Assembly: GCA_963784615.1 (NCBI GenBank)
Contig: CAWASG010000001.1
Span: forward strand, 992,001 to 1,056,000
Direction: 5' to 3'
Length of the DNA: 64,000 bases
DNA from: UBA11403 sp963784615
GTDB lineage: Bacteria > Pseudomonadota > Gammaproteobacteria > Legionellales > Legionellaceae
Below, in pieces: positions 43,820-53,441 of the stretch (within the stretch, counting starts at the first letter, position 1; every line of letters begins with the position of its first letter). Below the pieces are notes generated by a model, which was not told where the DNA came from, did not search any database, and saw only the letters and a program-made list of their open reading frames with translations. The position numbers and the translations under genes are program-made.

Positions 43820-44062
43820 ATAATCTATCCTTGTATCATGGCGATGATGTTTATTTTATTACTCCATTTGTACAGACTATTTATATATGCTGGGCAAAGC
43901 AATTCTTTTTCGCTCTTTTCCCTGTTCTATCGCAAAAATTTTCGTAAGCAACAAGCAGATTTATTCTGGGCGAGCTTATGTTGCAAGCCCTTAGAATTGT
44001 TCAAATCTTCCCACCACAACAAACGGCAACACCTAGAGCAAGGCAATAAGTTTCCTTATTAT

Positions 44063-45919
44063 TTACTCACCCAATGGCAAATCGATAGTAATCTTAGATC
44101 CAAACGCTAGCCTCAAGGCATTAACAATAGCAAGCAGATCAATAACTTCTTGAAGGATTGCCCCAGCGACCGGGTTAATGAATCCTGCGGCGGCAAACCC
44201 CATGCCAACTACGCTCAGCATCATCCCGCCTATGGCACTTTGTGTGATAATTCTACGAGTATTGATACTCAGATGGATTAATTCATCAACCTTGCTTAAA
44301 GTGTTTTCCATAATTACGGCACCCGCCGCTTCGGCGGTGACGTTGCTGTATTGTCCAAAAGCAATTCCAACTGTTGCGGCGGTTAATGCGGGCGCATCAT
44401 TTATGCCGTCTCCCATAAAGACAGTCGGCGCATTTTTTCTTTCATGACGAACGATAGCGAGCTTTTGTTCTGGACTCTGGGACGCATACACTTCAGTAAG
44501 ATCTAATAAGCGCGCTAAATAAACCACTTCTGATTCACGATCGCCTGAGACCAGCATAATTTTTGTAAATTGATGGGAGGGTGCCAAATGGTTGATGAAT
44601 GATTGACTGTCGTCACGAGGCGCATCATGGAAATGGAGTGTGGCTGCATATTGGTTATTCAACAAGACAATACACTCTAATCCAGGTGACACCTCGGGCA
44701 ATAAATGACTACATTCAGGCAGTAATTCTAATAATTTCTTCCTGCTGGTGATCTGAATGGTGTGTCCATCAATCGTTCCATGTAACCCCTGCCCTGGTTT
44801 TTCAGAGATGTTGGATGACTCAAGGAGTTTAATTTTCTGCGCCTTTATTGCTTTTAACACAGCACTAGCGAGTGGATGTTTTGAATAGCGTTCAAGACTG
44901 CCAACATATTGCAAGATCTGTTTTTTGGTATATTTTTCGACCGTGAATATATCCGTTAACGTTGGCTGACCGTAAGTCAGCGTGCCTGTTTTATCGAAAA
45001 TGGCTGTTTTGCAGGTAGGGAGTTGCTCGAGAACAGTTGGATCTTTAATAATAATCCCTTGTTTTGCCGCTTTGGAAATAGCGCTGATAATTGCAATTGG
45101 AATAGCAATTAATAGAGGACATGGCGTGGCAATAACCAGAACAGAAAGAAAACGTATAGCATCACCGCTGAAATACCAGGCAGCAAATGCAAATGAAAGT
45201 GCAACGGGCGCAAAAATCGCGCCAATTTGATCCCCTAATCTTCTGAGGGAAGGACGTTTTTGTTCTGCCTCTTCTAACACTTTTACAATGGCCGCATAAC
45301 GTGAATCTGCTTGCAGTTGTGTTGCCTTTATGACGAGTAGGGATTCACCATTGATAGCGCCTGACAACACCGTTGTACCCGGAGTTTTGGATATTTGATA
45401 CGGTTCCCCGGTGAGATAGGATTCATCCATAGAGCCATGCCCTTCGATGACAATACCATCAACGGGACAGGTTTCATGCGGATAAATAACGATTTTATCG
45501 TCAATATTAATTTGTGCTAATGGAATATCTTCAATGTGTTGATTAACTTTGCGATGAGCAATCGATGGCATGCGTGCAACCAATGCCGAAAGAACCGATG
45601 ACGCTTTCCGCATAGCGTACTGTTCCAACGTTTGACCACTGGCCAACATAAAAATAATCAATGTTGCCGCAAGGTATTGATCTAAGATGACCCCCGCAAG
45701 GAGTGCAATTGCTGCCAGCGAATCAGCGCCGAGATTTCCTTTCAATAATCGAAGAATAATTTGCAGAAATAAGGGAACCCCTCCGATGACAATCGTCAGT
45801 AACAGAGGAATATCAGACATTGAATTGCCAGCAAGGTACATTGCAAAATAGGCGCAAATCGCAATCAATGACATGAGTGCAATGTAAGACTGCCATTTAG
45901 ATTTTAATGTCATCATCAT
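44063..45919 (-). CDS. Heavy-metal P1B-type ATPase
   Basis: A protein of about 618 residues pumping metal ions out of the cytoplasm. It shows the actuator motif TGEP (SYLTGEPYQ), the transmembrane metal site TPCPL, phosphorylation loop DKTGTLT, GDGINDAPAL, and HP locus (KHPLASAV). It has no N-terminal metal-binding CXXC domain. CPL instead of the CPC of Zn/Cd/Cu pumps points to a variant specificity (CoaT-like SPC or a divergent site). ATG codons at 45919, 45916 and 45913 lack a ribosome site; an alternative start at 45988 would read through a hairpin repeat. The gene may have lost its original start when the repeat arrived. Confidence 0.85.
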   Translation of the reverse strand: MMMTLKSKWQSYIALMSLIAICAYFAMYLAGNSMSDIPLLLTIVIGGVPLFLQIILRLLKGNLGADSLAAIALLAGVILDQYLAATLIIFMLASGQTLEQYAMRKASSVLSALVARMPSIAHRKVNQHIEDIPLAQINIDDKIVIYPHETCPVDGIVIEGHGSMDESYLTGEPYQISKTPGTTVLSGAINGESLLVIKATQLQADSRYAAIVKVLEEAEQKRPSLRRLGDQIGAIFAPVALSFAFAAWYFSGDAIRFLSVLVIATPCPLLIAIPIAIISAISKAAKQGIIIKDPTVLEQLPTCKTAIFDKTGTLTYGQPTLTDIFTVEKYTKKQILQYVGSLERYSKHPLASAVLKAIKAQKIKLLESSNISEKPGQGLHGTIDGHTIQITSRKKLLELLPECSHLLPEVSPGLECIVLLNNQYAATLHFHDAPRDDSQSFINHLAPSHQFTKIMLVSGDRESEVVYLARLLDLTEVYASQSPEQKLAIVRHERKNAPTVFMGDGINDAPALTAATVGIAFGQYSNVTAEAAGAVIMENTLSKVDELIHLSINTRRIITQSAIGGMMLSVVGMGFAAAGFINPVAGAILQEVIDLLAIVNALRLAFGSKITIDLPLGE

Positions 45920-45927
45920 TGGACATT

Positions 45928-45967
45928 GGACAAGACTGCATGAAAAAAGACTCATGCAGTCTTGTCC
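45928..45967. repeat. Hairpin with AAAAAGAC loop before the P-type ATPase
   Basis: GGACAAGACTGCATGA, loop AAAAAGAC (45944-45951), TCATGCAGTCTTGTCC. It overlaps any N-terminal extension of the ATPase gene. Confidence 0.85.
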
Positions 45968-46166
45968 ATAAATGAGCCTAACATCCATGCTTCATAGTTG
46001 GTCATCATAGACCTCGTGTGATACTTTAGATTAAGAGCGTAAGTTTTAATAACTTAGGATCCGGGGTTTGTGATGAATATGAGTTTGTCTCAAACTCCCA
46101 ATTAAATCAAGAAAACACTATTTGGACCAGCAATTCCGCCGTAAAACCCGCGCTGGTGGCGGAGTT

Positions 46167-46284
46167 CCTTCTCCCGATGTCGGGAGAAGGTGCCCGACAG
46201 GGCGGATGAGGGTAGATCAAAACACTGCGATTTAAACTGCCCTCACCCGCCCTGTCGGGCACCCTCTCCCATCAATGGGAGAGG
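46167..46284. repeat. Nested palindromes GTGCCCGACAGGGCGGATGA
   Basis: CCTTCTCCCGAT/GTCGGGAGAAGG (46167-46190), then GTGCCCGACAGGGCGGATGA and its complement (46190-46213 and 46239-46262), then CCTCTCCCAT/ATGGGAGAGG (46263-46284). Such sequences are widespread proteobacterial repeats. The 384-nt gap 45989-46372 otherwise holds no gene. Confidence 0.85.
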
Positions 46285-46323
46285 GCGCTCATACTGACCA
46301 TCGGCTTTTACGGAATTGCTGCA

Positions 46324-46369
46324 TTTGGACAAAGCTGCATGCGTCTTTTTGCATGTAGCTTTGTCCAAA
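46324..46369. repeat. Hairpin with GTCTTTTT loop at the flgJ 3' end
   Basis: TTTGGACAAAGCTGCATGC, loop GTCTTTTT (46343-46350), GCATGTAGCTTTGTCCAAA. It begins a few bases after the flgJ stop and may act as a terminator. It is almost identical to 53442-53487. Confidence 0.88.
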
Positions 46370-46372
46370 CTC

Positions 46373-47176
46373 CTAAACCAAGCCATTGCGATCCAACGCT
46401 TGTTGCAACTCGTCACCATGATAAATGGATAGAATTTTATGCGCATAATTGGGATCGGTCGCATAACCTGCCTCTTGAAGAGCCTCCACATAACGCTGGG
46501 GTGAGTCCGCATGGGCAACTGCAGATTGATAACGGGTGCTGCTCTGAATCAACGACAGATAATCCTGCACACTTTGCCCCAGCGATTGATAAGATTTAAA
46601 TGCAGCAGTCAGTTTGACCGGCTGATTGTCAATATATTCTGTGGTTTTAACCTCAACGGATTGCCCAGAATTTCCAGCGGTTGATTTAATATTAAAGACG
46701 TTATAACTGCTGGTACCTTGCGCGTCTTTGAGGATGAATTTTCCCCAGCCAGTTTCTAGCGCGGTTTGAGCCAGCAGTATTTTGGGATCAAGCCCTATGC
46801 TCTTAGAGGCCTCTTTAAGATAAGGCCACATTGATGTTACAAACTCATCAACGGATGTGACGGAATGCTCAATGTCTTTGGATGGTAGGGGCTGTTCTAT
46901 TGCTGCTAGCGATTGGGATGTCTGATGGGCATCATTAACTAAACTGGGTTCCATAGGCTCCACAGGTTCTGCTGGCAAAATGTTTTTAAACCATGCTTCA
47001 TCCTGACGATAAAGAAAAGCAGACGTATCTACAAAATGTTCATCGATGCATTCACTCTTCAACACCGACTCTAAAATCATCGCCTCAAATTGGCTTGCAC
47101 GATCAGGAAATACTGCGGTTTTAAAATCGTACACACTTCCCACAACATCATGAGCCCCAACAACCTCAACCGTCAT
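46373..47176 (-). CDS. flgJ: FlgJ-like flagellar rod/peptidoglycan hydrolase
   Basis: A protein of about 267 residues. Near the N-terminus ASQFEAMILESVLKS resembles the rod-binding FlgJ segment (QFEalFlqxmLKS). The C-terminal ~150 residues are a glucosaminidase domain: LLAQTALETGWGKF with the catalytic Glu, YNVFNIKS, FKSYQSLGQSVQDY and YATDPNYAHKI. In flagellated bacteria FlgJ opens the peptidoglycan for the rod. ATGA overlap with the OPT transporter; located away from the main flagellar operon. Confidence 0.78.
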   Translation of the reverse strand: MTVEVVGAHDVVGSVYDFKTAVFPDRASQFEAMILESVLKSECIDEHFVDTSAFLYRQDEAWFKNILPAEPVEPMEPSLVNDAHQTSQSLAAIEQPLPSKDIEHSVTSVDEFVTSMWPYLKEASKSIGLDPKILLAQTALETGWGKFILKDAQGTSSYNVFNIKSTAGNSGQSVEVKTTEYIDNQPVKLTAAFKSYQSLGQSVQDYLSLIQSSTRYQSAVAHADSPQRYVEALQEAGYATDPNYAHKILSIYHGDELQQALDRNGLV

Positions 47177-49167
47177 ATACAAACCCGATGTTTAATCCAT
47201 GCAGCCAACATCACCATCGATCCCACACCCAGCAACGCCCCCATTGTATTCCAATGTTCACCGACCAAACTCAAGCTATCCGGGCCATGTGATAGTGAAA
47301 ATATAACCGCGAGCAACACGTCCATTAATGCAGATCCTGCAACCAAGCCGCAGGCAATCAAGATACCGCGCTGCATTTTCTGCGTGCCTAATTCCACATC
47401 ATTCGTTTGCTGATGCAGGCGGCGTTGTACCCAAAACGCAATCATTCCACCAACAAACAATGGGACAGTGGAGGTTACTGGTAAGTACATGCCAATCGCT
47501 ATGCCTAACATCGATAATTTAATAACTCGCTGAAGATTGAATATCCGATTAACAACAATCACCGCAAGAATTATCCCAGCGCCTGCAAACATCATCTTCC
47601 ACGGCAAGTCACCCCGAAACACTGCCTCAGTGACCGCTGCGAGCATTGCAGCGGTTGGCGCGGGGAGTGATTGGCTAATGTCCATCCCTTCATGTGGCAT
47701 GACACCGGCAATGCCGTACACGCTAAACATCAGTTGCATAATGAGTGGAATAATGAGCGCCGAAATCAAAACGCCCAACAACAGCATCACCTGCTGCTTC
47801 CAAGGTGTTGCCCCAACGAGCTGGCCAACTTTTAAGTCTTGGGTATTGTCATTAGCAATGGCGGCGACTCCCGTCACCACCGAGCCAATAATAATGGTCA
47901 CCGCTTCAGCCGCTTGAATCTGATCGGCCGTCAATGGAAACGCTATCATTTGATGCATAAAACGCAGCAATAAATACGCGGCCAATAACACCCCCGCAAT
48001 CACCACTGAACTCCCTGGGCTTGCAGTCACACCTACCATTCCTGAAAAATAGGCCGTAATCACTGAAAATAAAAATCCAATAATCAAGACGTAAATGACG
48101 GCGGTAAATACAAACGTTGGCCCATAACTAGCCGGCAGACCCAGTTCGCTCAACGGAAAAATAACTTGGAATAAAACAAATAATATCGCCAGCGTGAAAA
48201 AAATGCCTAATAAAAGATATGGCATCGAAATATCGCGATCAGTTCGCGGTATGGCAAGCCCCTCTTTTCGACGCGCAGAAAAAGTCGACATGGACATATA
48301 AATGCTATTCAGCAGTGGTCGGAGTAGTTTTGCAAACGTCCATACGCCAGCAAAAAGCATGGCGCCGATTCCCAAATAACGCAATTCACTATTCCATAGA
48401 TGGGTTCCTGCTTCACTCGGCAACACATGCTGTATCCACTCTGGATAAAATTGGCTCGCCACTGGAAGCGCGATAAGCCAAGCGATTGCTGCGCCTAAAA
48501 AGATACTGATAGCCATATCATGGCCTATTAAAAATCCCGCACCAATCATCGTTGCTGAAAATCCAGCACCTAGCGAAAACAAAGATCGCCCAGCCACAAA
48601 CCAATAACTCCAACTGCTGGCAATGACTTTAAAACCAAGCTGAAACAACTCCAATAATCCGCCGATGATGCCGCCATAGGCCAAATCCCTTAACCCTGTT
48701 TTCTCAACTGACGATTTCAACACCTCAGCAATCGCCCGTCCTTCAGGAAAACGTAACGCACGATCGTTGACCAAAATACGCCGCAAAGGAATTGAAAACA
48801 AAACACCCAGCACGCCACCACACAAGGCAATAAAAAAATTAGTGAGATAATCAAACGAATGCCAATAACCGATAACAACAAGTCCAGGAATGGTATATAC
48901 AATTCCACCGGCTACTGCTTCGCCTGCTGATGCAGCGGTTTGAACAGCGTTATTTTCGAGTAGTGTTGAACCTTTAAAAAAACGCAAGATACCAATAGAA
49001 ATCATCGCCGCAGGAATCGATGCCGAGGTCAAAATTCCAAGTTTAAGGGCAAGATAGGCATTAGATATCGCTAAAACCAGTGTCAATATGATGGCCAGGA
49101 CAACGACACGAAAGGTAAGCTCGGCAATCGATGCATCAGCAGAAATATAAGGCGTGTCATCACGCAT
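47173..49167 (-). CDS. Oligopeptide transporter, OPT family
   Basis: A polytopic inner-membrane protein of about 664 residues with 14-16 predicted helices. OPT features include NAYLALKLGILTSASIPAAMISIGIL, ENNAVQTAASAGEAVAGGIVYTIPGLV, RFPEGRAIAEVLKS and GVTASPGSSVVIAG. Family members take up oligopeptides or metal-chelate complexes. Start at 49167 with AAGGA eight bases upstream; the frame is open to 49218. Middle gene of SDR-OPT-flgJ. Confidence 0.92.
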   Translation of the reverse strand: MRDDTPYISADASIAELTFRVVVLAIILTLVLAISNAYLALKLGILTSASIPAAMISIGILRFFKGSTLLENNAVQTAASAGEAVAGGIVYTIPGLVVIGYWHSFDYLTNFFIALCGGVLGVLFSIPLRRILVNDRALRFPEGRAIAEVLKSSVEKTGLRDLAYGGIIGGLLELFQLGFKVIASSWSYWFVAGRSLFSLGAGFSATMIGAGFLIGHDMAISIFLGAAIAWLIALPVASQFYPEWIQHVLPSEAGTHLWNSELRYLGIGAMLFAGVWTFAKLLRPLLNSIYMSMSTFSARRKEGLAIPRTDRDISMPYLLLGIFFTLAILFVLFQVIFPLSELGLPASYGPTFVFTAVIYVLIIGFLFSVITAYFSGMVGVTASPGSSVVIAGVLLAAYLLLRFMHQMIAFPLTADQIQAAEAVTIIIGSVVTGVAAIANDNTQDLKVGQLVGATPWKQQVMLLLGVLISALIIPLIMQLMFSVYGIAGVMPHEGMDISQSLPAPTAAMLAAVTEAVFRGDLPWKMMFAGAGIILAVIVVNRIFNLQRVIKLSMLGIAIGMYLPVTSTVPLFVGGMIAFWVQRRLHQQTNDVELGTQKMQRGILIACGLVAGSALMDVLLAVIFSLSHGPDSLSLVGEHWNTMGALLGVGSMVMLAAWIKHRVCI

Positions 49168-49178
49168 AATGGAGTTCC

Positions 49179-49937
49179 TTATTCCAAAGAGGGTACGGTA
49201 TGATTTGTTGGAAGCCATGAAGCATGATGAGCAACATCATAAATATCCCATTCTTTCGCGACATATTCAGACGTTTTAATATCCAGTAACAGCCAACACA
49301 AAAACAATGCAACAGTATCAGGAGATAACAACTGATTATTCTGCTTTAATTGCTTAAAAAAATTCAATTTGTCTGGATCCATGTGCTCAGACTGACGAAT
49401 AGCCGCCACCATATCCGTATCAATAATACCCGGCATCACACTCGCAAATGCCGGCGAGGCGGATTCAAGCTGCCAGCAACGTGTCAACATCGACACAGCT
49501 GCTTTCGATACACAATAAGCCGACCATCCAATCACGGGGAAATGGGCCGCACCAGAGCTAATATTCAGCACCCGCCCTTGTGATAATTGATGCGCCAACT
49601 TCTGACTGAGAAATAATGGCGCCTCAACATTGGTTGCCATCAGTTTTTTCCATGCGGTCTCGTCCATGTTCATCAAAGGCGTGATAGGATCAATTATCCC
49701 TGCATTATGAATCAAACCCTCAATTATTTTGACTTCTTTCAACTTGTCACAAATCAAGTCGCGACCTACATGAGTTGACACATCAGCAACACAATAGTCG
49801 ATCAAATCTGACGTATTGGCGACCTCAATCAACAATGACGCTTGCCGGGCAATAATTAAAACCGACTTACCCCGCGCAGCAAGCGCCAAAGCTAAAGATT
49901 TACCTAATCCACGTCCACCACCGGTCACAACAAACAC
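49179..49937 (-). CDS. Short-chain dehydrogenase/reductase
   Basis: A 252-residue Rossmann enzyme: NAD(P) loop TGGGRGLGKS (about residues 5-14), NAG motif (HNAGIID), catalytic Ser in ISSGAA and YCVSK with Tyr and Lys. GTG 49937 is the only plausible start in view, with GAGG five bases upstream. The stop lies just before the OPT start, so they form an operon. Substrate not predictable. Confidence 0.88.
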   Translation of the reverse strand: MFVVTGGGRGLGKSLALALAARGKSVLIIARQASLLIEVANTSDLIDYCVADVSTHVGRDLICDKLKEVKIIEGLIHNAGIIDPITPLMNMDETAWKKLMATNVEAPLFLSQKLAHQLSQGRVLNISSGAAHFPVIGWSAYCVSKAAVSMLTRCWQLESASPAFASVMPGIIDTDMVAAIRQSEHMDPDKLNFFKQLKQNNQLLSPDTVALFLCWLLLDIKTSEYVAKEWDIYDVAHHASWLPTNHTVPSLE

Positions 49938-50098
49938 ACGCGCCTCACTTTCAGTACAATCATGAAATCATACCAGAGCAAGCTTATCTTCGCATTCTAA
50001 TTGATGATTAAAATTTTGGGTTACCTGTTGAAAACCATCTCGCAAAGTGGCAAAGTTGTAGATCTTGATACAACTATAAAAAACAAGGAATGTCACTC

Positions 50099-50848
50099 AT
50101 GAACAAAACCTTCTTATCACCACTTTTGATTGCTCTATTGAGCACTCAAGTCAACGCTGCTGAACCTGCTGTACCCAATGACACAGCAAATGAAACGACA
50201 ACCAGTACAATAATGGCTCCTCCACCAGCCCCAGCAGAACCAACCACCACGCCTGCACCAACACCAGCTTTGGATTGCAATTACCACATTCCGGCAAACC
50301 AAACAGCCATAGACTCTGCACTCATAACATCGTGGGCTGAAAAAGCAGCATTACAATCATTTACCTTCACACCAGCAACCATCCAAAACCAGTTGGACAT
50401 GCTCAAAACCTGCTACACAGAGCAAGGCTGGAAAGGATTTAACGATGCATTACAAAAATCAGGCAACGTAGATTCCATTAAAAACCAGCAACTTACTGTC
50501 AGTGGTCAAGCAGAGGGTGTGGCGAATATTAATACCGTCAAAGACGGTCAGTGGAAAGTAACCTTACCGATTCAAGTTGTTTATCAAAATGATAAAGAAA
50601 AAGTGACTCAACATTTATTAGTCGGTGTATTGGTTGGTCGAAAGCCGAACGGTGATTTAGGAATCATGCAACTGGTGGCAACTGCAAGACCGGAAGAAGC
50701 ACCGGCGGCAGCGGCTCCTGCGCCCGCAGAGCCAAAGCCGGCTAATGACATGCAACCGACAACATCGCCAAGCCCCAATGATACACCGGCAGGGCCTGCA
50801 ACACCAAGCCAACCAGTACAACCAACAACACCAAAACCATTACCGTAG
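50099..50848 (+). CDS. DotI/IcmL-family protein (type IVB secretion)
   Basis: A protein of about 249 residues: signal peptide (FLSPLLIALLSTQVNA), Pro/Thr-rich linker (25-60), an IcmL-like domain (about 65-200) and another Pro/Ala-rich tail. Family signatures are FTFTPATIQNQLDMLKTCYTEQGWKGFNDALQKSGN, then VKDGQWKVTLPIQVVYQ and VGVLVGRKPNGDLGIMQLVA. DotI forms part of the type IVB secretion inner-membrane complex, but its true form has a membrane helix rather than a cleavable signal; this is therefore more likely a secreted or periplasmic IcmL paralog of the kind common in Legionella. No other dot/icm gene is in the window. AAGGA is nine bases upstream of ATG 50099. Confidence 0.82.
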   Translation: MNKTFLSPLLIALLSTQVNAAEPAVPNDTANETTTSTIMAPPPAPAEPTTTPAPTPALDCNYHIPANQTAIDSALITSWAEKAALQSFTFTPATIQNQLDMLKTCYTEQGWKGFNDALQKSGNVDSIKNQQLTVSGQAEGVANINTVKDGQWKVTLPIQVVYQNDKEKVTQHLLVGVLVGRKPNGDLGIMQLVATARPEEAPAAAAPAPAEPKPANDMQPTTSPSPNDTPAGPATPSQPVQPTTPKPLP

Positions 50849-50850
50849 TG

Positions 50851-50961
50851 GAGTAGGTTGGTGAGTAGGTTGGGTTGAGCGAGAGCGAGGCCCAACATCC
50901 CAACATGGATGGTTGTGTTGGGCTTCGCTCTCGCTCAACCCAACCTACTCACCAACCTACT
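50851..50961. repeat. GTAGGTTGGG hairpin family, copy 1
   Basis: Left arm with GAGTAGGTTGG, GTAGGTTGGGTTGAGCGAGA and GCCCAACA; right arm its complement. Placed just after the IcmL-like gene, where it may end transcription. GTAGGTTGG is repeated in both arms. Confidence 0.85.
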
Positions 50962-50989
50962 CACCAACCTACCAACCAACCAACGCCAC

Positions 50990-51583
50990 CTAACTCAACG
51001 GCGCACCATCACCATCTTCACCATGATATGACAACACAGTCACTTCAGTACCAATATCGATAAACTGCTCATTCAACCATTTTGCAGCACTTGGCCAGAC
51101 ACGAATGCAACCATGGCTCGTGTTGTACGTTGGAACTTCGTAACCAGCATGGATGGTAAATCCTCTGAAGAAATACATACAGTAAGGCATTTTTGCCCCA
51201 CCGGTTGTTTCAACTGGATACTCCCCTGATCGGCAGTCAAGACCCCGTTTGTTGTAAACATGGAATCGTCCCGTTGCAGTACGACAAGGTGCGCCGGCAT
51301 CATCGCAATAATCTTTACCACCAGAAGCGCCGCCGGTCATCACGCGATGGCCTTGTGCATCATACGCTGCCCAAGCAGCAAGTTTCGGGTCAAACAAAAA
51401 CCGTTTTTTTCCTGTTGCGTGCAACTCCAGAGGGAATTCACGACGACCGCGCGTATCTTGCGTATAAGGAATGGTGCGATGCACCACGCCTACGTCATCC
51501 GTAATCAATGTTGATGGATCTGTTTCCGTCACGCAGGCACTGAGCCCGAGACAAATCAACATAACACCTAACAACTTATTCAT
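50990..51583 (-). CDS. Lipoprotein L,D-transpeptidase
   Basis: A 197-residue protein with a lipobox (LLGVMLICLGLSAC, Cys about residue 17), so it is outer-membrane or inner-membrane anchored. The YkuD domain ends with HAGYEVPTYNTSHGCIRV, giving catalytic His and Cys. It would crosslink or modify peptidoglycan. The second such enzyme in the window; the two are only distantly alike. Confidence 0.9.
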   Translation of the reverse strand: MNKLLGVMLICLGLSACVTETDPSTLITDDVGVVHRTIPYTQDTRGRREFPLELHATGKKRFLFDPKLAAWAAYDAQGHRVMTGGASGGKDYCDDAGAPCRTATGRFHVYNKRGLDCRSGEYPVETTGGAKMPYCMYFFRGFTIHAGYEVPTYNTSHGCIRVWPSAAKWLNEQFIDIGTEVTVLSYHGEDGDGAPLS

Positions 51584-51632
51584 TTAAAACACCTTTATTT
51601 AATTTTTGTATAAAATCCCGCGTGTTCAACTG

Positions 51633-51724
51633 CTCCACTCCCTAACGGTCGTGGCTCGGATTCCGTTTTCAAACGGTTGCTAGTTGTGGCCCGGAATCCG
51701 AGCCACGACCGTTAGGGAGTGGAG
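51633..51724. repeat. 92-bp hairpin CTCCCTAACGGTCGTGGCTCGG
   Basis: Arms CTCCACTCCCTAACGGTCGT... (51633-51665) and complement (51692-51724) of 33 bp. CGACCGTTAGGGAG recurs at 60568 in another hairpin. Lies between divergent-to-convergent neighbours after ettA. Confidence 0.85.
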
Positions 51725-51751
51725 TAGTTAAAGTGAACGGTAAAATCGTGT

Positions 51752-53422
51752 CTACTGCAAACGACGATATTTAATCCGCGAAGGCTGATTCGCTTTATCT
51801 CCCAAACGCCGTTTTCTATCTTCTTCATAATCGCTGTAATTTCCTTCCAGAAACACAACATTAGAATCGCCTTCAAACGCCATAAAATGCGTACAAACGC
51901 GATCTAAAAACCAACGATCATGCGACACGACAATGGCAGAACCGGGAAACGTTAAAATCGCTTCTTCAAGCGCACGCAGGGTTTCCACATCCAAGTCGTT
52001 ACTCGGCTCATCGAGAAGCAAAACGTTACCGCCTCGTTTAAGCAATTTCGCCAAGTGAACCCGATTACGCTCTCCACCGGATAATTGCGACATGCGTTTT
52101 TGTTGGTCGCCGCCTTTAAAGTTAAACCGACCCACATATGCGCGTGATGGCATTTGAAATGATCCAACCTGCATGATGTCATGACCATCTGAAATTTCTT
52201 CCCAAACGGTTTTTTTATCATCTAAATGATCGCGCATCTGATCAATATAAGCCAATTGAACCGTCTCGCCGACTCTGATTTCACCAGAATCCGGTTTGTC
52301 GTTGCTGGTTAGCATTTTGAGAAGTGTTGATTTTCCTGCACCATTTGGCCCAATCACCCCGAGAATACTGCCTTTAGGCAATGAAAAATTCAGGTTCTCA
52401 AACAACACACGCTCACCAAATGATTTTCCAAGACCCACAGCATCAATCACCAAATCACCCAAGCGATCACCTGGTGGAATATACAGTTCATTCGTTTCAT
52501 TGCGTTTTTGAAATTCTTTAGAATTCATTTCATCGAATCGAGCTAATCGCGCTTTATTTTTAGCATGACGACCTTTCGGCGATGAGCGCACCCATTCCAA
52601 TTCTGCTTTAATGGCGCGTTGATGAGAATCTTCTTGCTTTTTCTCATGATCAAGCCTGTCATTCTTCTGCTCAAGCCATGCGGTGTAATTGCCTTTGTAA
52701 GGGATCCCTTCGCCTCTGTCTAATTCTAAAATCCATTCAGCAACGTTATCCAGGAAATACCTATCATGGGTAATCGCAACGACAGTACCAGGGAAATTCT
52801 CCAAATAATGCTCAAGCCATGCAACGCTTTCAGCATCCAAATGGTTGGTTGGCTCATCCAACAACAACATATCTGGACTCGATAGCAATAAGCGACACAA
52901 CGCCACGCGACGACGCTCACCACCAGACAGCACGCTCATTTTGACGTCCCAATCCGGCAATCGCAATGCATCAGCAGCGATTTCAAGCTGCCTGTCTAAA
53001 TCCCAGCCATGACCCGCTTCAATTTCATGCTGAAGCTCACCCTGCTCCACCAATAACCGATTCATCTCATCATCACTCATCGGCTCTGCAAAACGCATGC
53101 TGATCTCATCAAATTGACTGAGTAATTGCTTCATGTGGCTAACGCCTTCTTCAACCACTTCACGCACCGTTTTAGATAAATCAACTTCAGGTTCCTGAGC
53201 CAGATAACCAATTTTAATCCCTGGTTGAGGTCTCGCCTCACCATTAAACTGTGTATCCACCCCCGCCATAATCCGTAATAACGTCGACTTACCCGAACCA
53301 TTTAATCCCAACACCCCAATTTTAGCGCCTGGGAGAAAACTTAATGATATATCTTTCAAAATAACCCGCTGGTTTTCAACCGTTTTGGTTACTCGATTCA
53401 TTGTAAATATGTATTGCGACAT
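51752..53422 (-). CDS. ettA: Energy-dependent translational throttle protein EttA (ABC-F)
   Basis: A 556-residue soluble ABC-F protein that binds the ribosomal E site. Two ATPase domains: Walker A GLNGSGKST and GPNGAGKST; signatures LSGGERRRVAL and LSGGERNRVHL; Walker B MLLLDEPTNHLD and VLLLDEPSNDLD; and the linker with WVRSSPKGRHAKNKARLARFDEM. Length equals the family norm. GAGGAATAGAG precedes the ATG. Single gene. Confidence 0.96.
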   Translation of the reverse strand: MSQYIFTMNRVTKTVENQRVILKDISLSFLPGAKIGVLGLNGSGKSTLLRIMAGVDTQFNGEARPQPGIKIGYLAQEPEVDLSKTVREVVEEGVSHMKQLLSQFDEISMRFAEPMSDDEMNRLLVEQGELQHEIEAGHGWDLDRQLEIAADALRLPDWDVKMSVLSGGERRRVALCRLLLSSPDMLLLDEPTNHLDAESVAWLEHYLENFPGTVVAITHDRYFLDNVAEWILELDRGEGIPYKGNYTAWLEQKNDRLDHEKKQEDSHQRAIKAELEWVRSSPKGRHAKNKARLARFDEMNSKEFQKRNETNELYIPPGDRLGDLVIDAVGLGKSFGERVLFENLNFSLPKGSILGVIGPNGAGKSTLLKMLTSNDKPDSGEIRVGETVQLAYIDQMRDHLDDKKTVWEEISDGHDIMQVGSFQMPSRAYVGRFNFKGGDQQKRMSQLSGGERNRVHLAKLLKRGGNVLLLDEPSNDLDVETLRALEEAILTFPGSAIVVSHDRWFLDRVCTHFMAFEGDSNVVFLEGNYSDYEEDRKRRLGDKANQPSRIKYRRLQ

Positions 53423-53441
53423 CTCTATTCCTCACTTGCAG

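Noticed and set aside
43838..44110. 90-residue plus-strand frame between the barrel gene and the P-type ATPase
   Set aside because: No ribosome site or recognisable protein; overlaps the 3' end of the ATPase gene on the other strand.
45950..46020. Short frame MMTNYEAWMLGSFMDKTA as a separate peptide gene
   Set aside because: Only 18 codons, stopped within a hairpin repeat; more likely a displaced 5' end than a gene.
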